From Actinomycetota bacterium (GTDB lineage Bacteria > Actinomycetota > Actinomycetes > Nanopelagicales > Nanopelagicaceae), in contig WLED01000018.1 in NCBI GenBank assembly GCA_009704445.1, positions 1-14,598 of the forward strand: a stretch of 14,598 nucleotides of DNA, in the 5' to 3' direction. Of this stretch, positions 6,112-11,951 are shown one piece after another. Under the pieces are notes generated by a model. That model searched no databases. It saw only the letters and a program-made list of their open reading frames with translations, and was not told the DNA's origin. The position numbers and the translations under genes are program-made. Within the stretch, counting starts at the first letter, position 1. Each line of letters begins with the position of its first letter.

Positions 6112-7644
6112 ATGGCAAATGCGAAGACGCCCACTAAAACTGCGGCAAAAGGAAAGAAACCATCTGGCCCTAAGCCAGGAGAATTTCCGGGAAAAATAAT
6201 TGATATCGATGTTTCTAAAGAAGTCTCTGAGTCTTTTCTTGAATACGCGTACTCTGTTATTTACTCTCGCGCATTGCCCGATGCTCGTGATGGATTAAAG
6301 CCGGTACATCGACGCATTCTGCATCAGATGGCAGATATGGGTCTTCGACCAGAACGCGGCCATGTAAAGAGTGCGCGAGTAGTCGGTGAAGTAATGGGTA
6401 AGTTGCACCCACACGGTGATGGCGCAATTTACGATGCACTTGTTCGTATGGCACAGAGTTTTTCAATGGGCTTGCCACTCATTGATGGTCACGGAAACTT
6501 TGGATCATTAGATGCAGGTCCTGCTGCGATGCGTTACACAGAAGCACGATTGGCAGCAGCTGCAATGGCTATGGTTGCCGAAGCAGATGAGGATACTGTT
6601 GATTTCGGACCAAACTATGACGGTCAACTCTCCGAGCCAATTGTTTTGCCAGCTGCCTACCCAAATCTTTTAGTCAATGGAGGATCGGGAATTGCAGTCG
6701 GTATGGCAACAAATATGGCTCCGCATAATCTGGGAGAAGTAATTGCCGCAACTAAGCATTTAATTGAAAATCCGACTGCAACGGTTAAGCAGTTAATGAA
6801 GTTTGTACCTGGCCCAGATTTTCCAACGGGTGGTGAAATTGTTGGGTTAGAAGGCGTCCGTGAGGCATATGCAACAGGAAAAGGCTCCTTCAAAGTAAGG
6901 GCATCGGTTGAAATTGAAAAAGTGACTTCCCGCAAGATGGGAATCATCATCAAGGAACTCCCCTACACAATTGGGCCAGAAAAAGTTGTTGAACGAATTG
7001 CAGCGCTAGTGAAAAACAAAAAGATTCAAGGAATCAGCGACATCATTGACCTTACTGATGGTCAAACTGGAACAAATGTTGTCATTGAGATTAAGAATGG
7101 ATTCGAACCAGAAGAAGTTCTTGAAAAGCTCTACGCACTAACCCCCATGGAGGATGCATTTGCGATTAATGCAGTCGCATTGGTTAAGGGCAAGCCGCAG
7201 ACTCTTGGACTAAAGGAGCTGTTGAAGGTATTTATTGATCACCGAATTGAAGTTATTCGTCGTCGTTCTGAATTTCGAAAGGCAAAGGCTCAATCTAGAC
7301 TTGGTTTGGTAGATGGACTATTAAAAGCAATCATTGACATCGATAAAGTAATTAAGATTATTCGAGGCAGTGATGACGCCGCTCAAGCTAAAGATAAGTT
7401 AATTAAAGACTTCAAATTAAATGAAGAGCAGGCAACATACATCTTGGATATGCCGCTTCGACGTTTAACAAAGATGAGCAAAATTGAACTTGAAACTGAG
7501 CAAAAGGAACTCAAAACAGTAATTGCTGAGTTAACAAAACTTCTCAAGAGTGAAGAAGCAATTAAAGCTCAAGTGTCACTGGAGTTAACTGCAGTTGGAA
7601 AGGCCTTTGCTGCCCCTCGTCGTACACGAATTGGTGCTGCTTAA
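6112..7644 (+). CDS. parC: DNA topoisomerase IV subunit A lacking the C-terminal pinwheel domain
   Basis: A 510-residue type IIA topoisomerase A subunit. After a basic extension (1-25, with many K and P) it has the winged-helix breakage-reunion core: SRALPDARDGLKPVHRRIL (52-70), HPHGDGAIYDALVRMAQ (99-115) and AAMRYTEARLA with catalytic R141-Y142, then the tower and the long coiled-coil (about 370-490). It stops at APRRTRIGAA, the point where ParC and GyrA normally continue into a roughly 300-residue beta-pinwheel DNA-wrapping domain. The stop is an ordinary TAA and the next gene begins 21 nt later, so there is no room for a frameshifted remnant. With ParE (encoded convergently nearby) it should form topoisomerase IV, which unlinks replicated chromosomes. 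I call it ParC rather than GyrA from the nearby parE and the actinobacterial neighbourhood. There is no Shine-Dalgarno; a TATCTT at 6092-6097 is a weak -10 candidate 14 nt upstream. Confidence 0.9.
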   Translation: MANAKTPTKTAAKGKKPSGPKPGEFPGKIIDIDVSKEVSESFLEYAYSVIYSRALPDARDGLKPVHRRILHQMADMGLRPERGHVKSARVVGEVMGKLHPHGDGAIYDALVRMAQSFSMGLPLIDGHGNFGSLDAGPAAMRYTEARLAAAAMAMVAEADEDTVDFGPNYDGQLSEPIVLPAAYPNLLVNGGSGIAVGMATNMAPHNLGEVIAATKHLIENPTATVKQLMKFVPGPDFPTGGEIVGLEGVREAYATGKGSFKVRASVEIEKVTSRKMGIIIKELPYTIGPEKVVERIAALVKNKKIQGISDIIDLTDGQTGTNVVIEIKNGFEPEEVLEKLYALTPMEDAFAINAVALVKGKPQTLGLKELLKVFIDHRIEVIRRRSEFRKAKAQSRLGLVDGLLKAIIDIDKVIKIIRGSDDAAQAKDKLIKDFKLNEEQATYILDMPLRRLTKMSKIELETEQKELKTVIAELTKLLKSEEAIKAQVSLELTAVGKAFAAPRRTRIGAA

Positions 7645-7654
7645 TCTAACTAGA

Positions 7655-7660
7655 TAGACT
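7655..7660 (+). promoter_or_regulatory. Candidate leaderless -10 element of the ABC-F gene
   Basis: TAGACT with a 5-nt spacer before the GTG at 7666, inside the 21-nt parC to ABC-F gap. Identical to the hexamer before the MFS gene. No Shine-Dalgarno is present. Spacing is slightly short, so this is tentative. Confidence 0.42.
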
Positions 7661-7665
7661 TGGGT

Positions 7666-9264
7666 GTGATTTCAACCCAAGCGCTAGAACTTCGAGCTGG
7701 TGCACGCCTGTTGGTTAAAGGTGTCACAGTTCGAATCAACGATGGTGATCGCATTGGTTTTGTTGGGCGAAATGGTGCAGGTAAGTCAACGCTTGCAAAA
7801 GTTCTTGCAGGAGAAACTATGCCTGCAGGCGGTGCGGTAAATCGCACAGGAAAAATTGGTTATCTGCCACAAGATCCTCGTACCGGTGATGAACCAGGAA
7901 CAGTGATCGATCGAATTTTATCGGCGCGCGATTTGGATCAAATTGCTTCACGTATGCGTTCTGTGGAAGAAGAGATGGCCACAGCACAAGGTGAAGCATT
8001 AGAAAAAGCTATGGAGCGATATGGTCGAGTGGAGGCAGAGTTCTCTGCTGCTGGAGGCTACGCCGCATCAGCCGAAGCTGAAGCCATTGCCACATCATTA
8101 GGTGTTTCAGAGTCAGTCTTTGCCAATGAGCTTTCAACTCTTTCTGGCGGACAACGTCGCCGTATTGAACTTGCTCGAATCTTGTTTAGTGGCGCCGAAA
8201 CGCTTTTACTCGATGAGCCCACTAACCACTTGGATGCAGACTCAATAGTGTGGCTGAGAGAGTTTTTATCGAAATATTCTGGTGGACTCGTCATCATCTC
8301 TCACGATGTGAATTTGATTGAAACCGTTGTAAACAAGGTTTTTTACCTTGATGCAAACCGAAATGTTATAGATGTTTATAACTTAGGCTGGAAGGCTTAT
8401 CTGCTTCAGCGCGAGCAAGATGAACACCGCCGCAAAAAGGAACGTGCTAATGCAGAAAAGCGTGCTGAGATTTTGCAAAAACAAGGCGAAAAGATGCGAG
8501 CTAAGGCATCTAAGGCAACGGCTGCTCAAGGGATGTTGCGTCGAGCAGACAAACTTCGAAGCAGTTTAGAAGATGTACGCGTTGCAGATAAAGTTGCAAG
8601 ACTCCGCTTTCCAACTCCAGCACCATGTGGGAAAACACCGCTATCTGGTGAGGAACTCTCTAAGAACTATGGCTCACTTGAGATCTTTACAGATGTCTCA
8701 TGCGTCATTGATAAGGGTTCGCGAGTTGTCATTCTTGGACTTAATGGTGCCGGCAAAACTACACTGCTGAGAATTTTAGCTGGAGAGCTTGAATCGGATA
8801 CTGGAAAAGTTGAACATGGACATGGCTTAAAAATTGGTTACTACGCACAGGAGCATGAGTCTTTAGATTTCGAACGAACGATTTTAGAAAACATGATGTC
8901 GGCAACTCCTGACATTAACGAACCAACTGCCAGAAATACCTTAGGTTCGTTTCTATTTATTGGCGATGACGTGCATAAGCCGGTCAAAGTCTTATCTGGT
9001 GGAGAGCGCACTCGATTAGCACTTGCCGTACTCGTTGTATCTGCAGCAAACGTGCTACTTCTGGATGAGCCAACAAACAACTTAGACCCTGCATCACGAG
9101 CAGAAATTCTTGGCGCACTGGCTGAGTATCAGGGTTCTGTAATTATGGTCTCGCATGATGAAGGCGCTGTTCAAGCATTAAAGCCAGAACGAGTGATCTT
9201 GTTGCCAGATGGTGATGAAGATCTTTGGAAAGAAGAATACTTCGACTTAGTTGCTATCGACTAA
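7666..9264 (+). CDS. ABC-F family ATPase (duplicated ABC domains, no membrane segment)
   Basis: A 532-residue soluble protein with two ATP-binding cassettes. Domain 1: Walker A GRNGAGKS (34-41), signature LSGGQ (159-163), Walker B with DEPTNHLD (183-190), then ISHD. A charged helical linker rich in K, R and E (about 240-305) is the ABC-F interdomain region. Domain 2: Walker A GLNGAGKTT (358-366), LSGGE (443-447), DEPTNNLD (467-474), VSHD. It has no transmembrane helices, as expected for ABC-F proteins, which act on the ribosome (translation factors such as EttA/Uup, or antibiotic protection). This looks like the conserved actinobacterial housekeeping type ending in a DLWKEEYFDL tail rather than an acquired resistance factor; its exact role is unknown. 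The GTG at 7666 gives the usual family N-terminus; a TTG at 7660 would add two residues. Its stop codon overlaps that of parE. Confidence 0.9.
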   Translation: MISTQALELRAGARLLVKGVTVRINDGDRIGFVGRNGAGKSTLAKVLAGETMPAGGAVNRTGKIGYLPQDPRTGDEPGTVIDRILSARDLDQIASRMRSVEEEMATAQGEALEKAMERYGRVEAEFSAAGGYAASAEAEAIATSLGVSESVFANELSTLSGGQRRRIELARILFSGAETLLLDEPTNHLDADSIVWLREFLSKYSGGLVIISHDVNLIETVVNKVFYLDANRNVIDVYNLGWKAYLLQREQDEHRRKKERANAEKRAEILQKQGEKMRAKASKATAAQGMLRRADKLRSSLEDVRVADKVARLRFPTPAPCGKTPLSGEELSKNYGSLEIFTDVSCVIDKGSRVVILGLNGAGKTTLLRILAGELESDTGKVEHGHGLKIGYYAQEHESLDFERTILENMMSATPDINEPTARNTLGSFLFIGDDVHKPVKVLSGGERTRLALAVLVVSAANVLLLDEPTNNLDPASRAEILGALAEYQGSVIMVSHDEGAVQALKPERVILLPDGDEDLWKEEYFDLVAID

Positions 9265-9271
9265 ACGTCGA
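9242..9271. terminator. Hairpin spanning the overlapping ABC-F and parE stop codons
   Basis: TCGACTTAGT (9242-9251) can pair with ACTAA (9260-9264) and GTCGA (9267-9271), giving a 10-bp stem with a 2-nt bulge (9265-9266) and an 8-nt loop. The stem contains both stop codons. The T-run is poor on the plus side and modest on the minus side (9241 downwards has several T and few G), so termination of parE is more plausible than of ABC-F. Tentative. Confidence 0.35.
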
Positions 9272-11336
9272 TATGTTCGCGATCAATTTCTGCGTTAGCA
9301 ATAAACTCTTTACGTGGTGCCACATCACTTCCCATTAATAGTTCGAACATTGCCTCTGCAGCCGATGCATCTTTAACGGTAATTCTCCGTAAAGTTCTAG
9401 CATCTGGGTCCATAGTTGTTTCGCGGAGTTGGTCTGCATCCATCTCACCAAGACCTTTATAGCGTTGAATAGGCTCTTTCCAACGCTTTCCACTCTTTTT
9501 TAAATCAGCTGTAAGTTTCTTCATCTCATCATCTGAATATGTGTAAATGTAGTCACCCTTCTTGCCTCCCCCGCCCATAACTTCTATGCGGTGCAGAGGT
9601 GGAATGGCTGCAAATACTCGACCCGAATCAATCAGTGGACGCATGTATCGATACATCAAAGTTAACAAGAGGCAGCGAATGTGCGCGCCATCAACGTCAG
9701 CATCTGACATTAAAATGATTCGGCCATATCTAGCCTCATCTAAATCAAAAGACTTACCAGAGCCTGCTCCGATAACTTGAATAATTGAGCCGCACTCCTT
9801 GTCTTCTAGCATTTGAGAAAGTGAAGCCTTCTGCACATTCAAGATCTTTCCGCGGATCGGCAAAATCGCTTGGAACTCGCTATTGCGGGCTGCCTTTGTT
9901 GTACCGAGAGCGGAGTCACCTTCCACAATGAACAACTCTGTCCGAGTGACATCTTCTGATCGACAATCTGAGAGCTTTGTCGGTAGCGAAGAAGATTCAA
10001 GTGCATTCTTGCGACGTTGTAGGTCTTTATGGGCTCTAGCACTAATTCGTGTTCGAGATGCTGCAGCAATTTTCTCTAGAACAAGTCGCCCGTTGGCTTT
10101 ATCAATTCGCTTTGTTGTGCCGAAATACTCTTTCATTTTTTCGGCCACCACAGCAGAGACAATGCGTGTAGCAGCAGCAGTCCCCAAAACCTCTTTTGTC
10201 TGACCTTCGAACTGTGGCTCAGACATGCGGACTGTGACAACTGCAGTTAATCCTTCAAGCACGTCATCTTTTATGACATCAATTTCTTTGTTTGACAGAG
10301 TTTTTGTCGATCGAAGCGCTTCATTGACAACTTTTACCAGAGCCCGCTCAAAACCAAGAACGTGAGTTCCACCTTTTGGCGTTGCAATGATGTTTACGAA
10401 AGAACGTTGAGTGGTTTCAAAACCATTTCCCCATTTCATGGCGATATCAACTTCCATATCACGCTCAACCTCTGTTGAAACCATGTGGCCTTTATCGTCT
10501 AGAACCGGCACTGTCTCTTGATAATGGCCTGTTCCATAAATTCGAATTACATCGCCAACAGCCTCATCTGGTTGCAGGAAATTACAGTATTCAGTAATTC
10601 CACTCTTGTGGTAAAAAGTTTCAGTCGTCTTGGTCTTAGTGCGGTTATCGTTAACGACCAGCGTTAAGCCAGGTACTAAATACGATGTTTGGCGAGCACG
10701 ATCATAAATATCATTTAAATCTAACTCTGCCTCTTTCAAAAAGATTTGGCGATCACTCCACCATTTAATTCTGGTTCCTGTTACCTTTGAAGAGATTTTG
10801 CCGATGACACGCAAACCAGACTTTGGCTGAAAAGGAGCCTTTGGGCCGTCACCATCAAATATTCCAGCAGTTCCTCGTTGAAATGACATCCAGTAAATCT
10901 TGCCATCGCGGTCAACTTCGACATCCAGTCTGGAAGCAAGCGCGTTTACTACTGACGCACCAACACCATGGAGTCCTCCAGATGCAGCATAAGAGCCTCC
11001 ACCAAATTTTCCACCTGCGTGCAGTTTGGTAAGTACAACTTCAACACCGGTTAATCCTGTTTTAGCTTCTTTATCGACTGGAATTCCGCGACCATCATCG
11101 TGGACTTCAACGGAACCATCAGATTCAAGATTGATCTCAATTTTTTTACAGTGGCCCGCCAATGATTCATCGACTGAGTTATCAATAATCTCCCAGAGAC
11201 AGTGCATAAGTCCGCGTGAATCTGTGGAACCGATGTACATACCTGGACGTTTGCGAACGGCATCTAAGCCTTCTAATACGGCGAGATCTTTTGCGGTGTA
11301 GCTATCCTGCAAACCTGTTGCATCTTTCTCAGCCAT
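9261..11336 (-). CDS. parE: DNA topoisomerase IV subunit B
   Basis: A 691-residue type IIA topoisomerase ATPase subunit. The GHKL ATPase domain shows VLEGLDAVRKRPGMYIGST, the catalytic WEIIDNSVDE (E49, N53), DDGRGIP (80-86) and GLHGVG (121-126). After the transducer domain comes the TOPRIM domain with VEGDSA (471-476), the metal-binding DADVDG (545-550) and QRYKGLGEM (624-632). The sequence after VEGDSA (LGTTKAARNSEFQAILPIRG) is of the actinobacterial ParE type rather than the GyrB type. It pairs with ParC to decatenate chromosomes. I chose the ATG at 11336; the frame extends to an ATG at 11366, but those ten residues are not family-like and neither start has a Shine-Dalgarno. A TAGCCT at 11345-11350 lies 8 nt upstream of the chosen start and could be a -10 element. 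The gene converges on ABC-F with a 4-nt overlap. Confidence 0.93.
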   Translation of the reverse strand: MAEKDATGLQDSYTAKDLAVLEGLDAVRKRPGMYIGSTDSRGLMHCLWEIIDNSVDESLAGHCKKIEINLESDGSVEVHDDGRGIPVDKEAKTGLTGVEVVLTKLHAGGKFGGGSYAASGGLHGVGASVVNALASRLDVEVDRDGKIYWMSFQRGTAGIFDGDGPKAPFQPKSGLRVIGKISSKVTGTRIKWWSDRQIFLKEAELDLNDIYDRARQTSYLVPGLTLVVNDNRTKTKTTETFYHKSGITEYCNFLQPDEAVGDVIRIYGTGHYQETVPVLDDKGHMVSTEVERDMEVDIAMKWGNGFETTQRSFVNIIATPKGGTHVLGFERALVKVVNEALRSTKTLSNKEIDVIKDDVLEGLTAVVTVRMSEPQFEGQTKEVLGTAAATRIVSAVVAEKMKEYFGTTKRIDKANGRLVLEKIAAASRTRISARAHKDLQRRKNALESSSLPTKLSDCRSEDVTRTELFIVEGDSALGTTKAARNSEFQAILPIRGKILNVQKASLSQMLEDKECGSIIQVIGAGSGKSFDLDEARYGRIILMSDADVDGAHIRCLLLTLMYRYMRPLIDSGRVFAAIPPLHRIEVMGGGGKKGDYIYTYSDDEMKKLTADLKKSGKRWKEPIQRYKGLGEMDADQLRETTMDPDARTLRRITVKDASAAEAMFELLMGSDVAPRKEFIANAEIDREHIDV

Positions 11337-11344
11337 GAGGGCAA

Positions 11345-11350
11345 AGGCTA
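11345..11350 (-). promoter_or_regulatory. Weak candidate -10 element of parE
   Basis: TAGCCT (TAnnnT) on the reverse strand with an 8-nt spacer to the ATG at 11336. Spacing is longer than ideal and there is no -35 box, so it is only a candidate leaderless promoter. Confidence 0.25.
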
Positions 11351-11424
11351 ACTGTCTTGAGCCCATTTGCCCGGAAAGCGCGCCGAAACAGTCTCAGATA
11401 GTGGAAAAAGGCTTTTCTCAGCGT

Positions 11425-11440
11425 AATTTATCTATAAATT
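11425..11440. repeat. A+T-rich inverted repeat in the parE / DUF7455 intergenic region
   Basis: AATTTA (11425-11430) and TAAATT (11435-11440) form a perfect 6-bp inverted repeat around TCTA, within the 195-nt divergent gap. It overlaps a possible -10 (TATAAA at 11433-11438) for the plus-strand gene. It may be an operator or just part of an A+T-rich promoter. Confidence 0.35.
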
Positions 11441-11521
11441 CTAGATTAAATCGAGCGGGGAATAAATATATGTGGTTTCCTGTTCCATGTAAGGAAGTAA
11501 AAGTTGGAAGTACACGGAAAC

Positions 11522-11529
11522 GGAGAGAG
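11522..11529 (+). promoter_or_regulatory. Shine-Dalgarno of the DUF7455 gene
   Basis: GGAGAGAG immediately upstream of the ATG at 11532; the GGAG core ends 6 nt before it. This is one of the few strong ribosome-binding sites in the window and it preferentially supports this small gene. Confidence 0.75.
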
Positions 11530-11531
11530 AT

Positions 11532-11744
11532 ATGACAGATCAGTTGTTGCTTGAATCAGTACCTCTTAACGCTCTAGATCGTTGCGATCGTTGCGGTGCC
11601 CAGGCATACGTACGAGCCGTACTTCTAAACGGCGGAGAACTCATGTTCTGTGCCCACCACGGTAAGGAATATGCTGAAAAGCTGAAGCCAATTGCCGCGA
11701 AGATTCAAGATGAATCAGAAAAACTCATCGAATCTAAAAACTAA
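11532..11744 (+). CDS. Small zinc-ribbon-like protein, DUF7455 family
   Basis: A 70-residue protein with a CDRCGAQAYVRAVLLNGGELM core and a FCAHHGKEY segment. C18 and C21 form a CxxC knuckle, and C40 with H42 or H43 forms the second half, so a single zinc site is likely. This matches the small actinobacterial DUF7455 family, whose function is not established and which is typically found near the principal sigma factor and parE, as here. The rest is a charged helix (about 45-70). A strong Shine-Dalgarno and a long upstream leader show that it is a real, probably well expressed gene. It diverges from parE and converges on the CDGSH gene with 2 nt between stop codons. No function is assigned; RNA, DNA or ribosome binding would be guesses. 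Confidence 0.88.
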   Translation: MTDQLLLESVPLNALDRCDRCGAQAYVRAVLLNGGELMFCAHHGKEYAEKLKPIAAKIQDESEKLIESKN

Positions 11745-11746
11745 AA

Positions 11747-11938
11747 CTACTTTTCTTCAAGAAGGCCCTTGTGCGATCCATCGCAGAAGGGCTTTTCTTT
11801 TGATTGACCACATCCGCAAAACTTTGGATTTTCAAGGGTTTCTGTGATGTTTCCATCTGAATCAACAACATCAATCTTTCCCGTTATGCGGATGGAACCG
11901 CTTTTAGGATTGATAAATACCTTTGCATTTCCGCTCAT
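11747..11938 (-). CDS. CDGSH iron-sulfur domain protein
   Basis: A 63-residue protein ending in a single CDGSH domain: KFCGCGQSKEKPFCDGSHKG, with the C-x-C-x8-C-x3-H ligand set C41, C43, C52 and H56. This three-cysteine, one-histidine set binds a [2Fe-2S] cluster in the mitoNEET family. Bacterial members are small soluble proteins with proposed roles in electron transfer or iron-sulfur handling; the partner here is unknown. The N-terminal 40 residues form the beta-strand segment typical of such proteins (GSIRITGKIDVVDSDGN). It starts 13 nt after the rpoD stop on the same strand with no Shine-Dalgarno, so it is probably co-transcribed with rpoD. The codons of its CDGSH motif also form the terminator hairpin of the convergent DUF7455 gene. 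Confidence 0.92.
   Translation of the reverse strand: MSGNAKVFINPKSGSIRITGKIDVVDSDGNITETLENPKFCGCGQSKEKPFCDGSHKGLLEEK
11761..11801 (+). terminator. Intrinsic terminator of the DUF7455 gene, embedded in the CDGSH motif codons
   Basis: GCCCTT (11765-11770) pairs with AAGGGC (11787-11792), and TGCGA (11772-11776) with TCGCA (11781-11785), around a TCCA tetraloop with one internal G-G mismatch. It is followed directly by TTTTCTTTT (11793-11801). This is a strong rho-independent terminator on the plus strand, starting 20 nt after the DUF7455 stop. The stem is the antisense of codons for KPFCDGSHKG. Confidence 0.8.
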
Positions 11939-11951
11939 GTTTAATGAGTTT

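Noticed and set aside
7600..7670. Possible frameshift removing the ParC C-terminal domain
   Set aside because: The next conserved gene starts 21 nt after the stop, so there is no room for a shifted continuation; a clean domain loss explains it better.
9883..10203. 106-codon open frame on the plus strand
   Set aside because: Antisense to the TOPRIM/transducer part of parE; alanine/serine-rich composition follows from parE codons.
11335..11535. 66-codon open frame in the parE / DUF7455 gap
   Set aside because: No domain and no ribosome-binding site; it overlaps the DUF7455 Shine-Dalgarno and start, and its composition is that of an A+T-rich promoter region.
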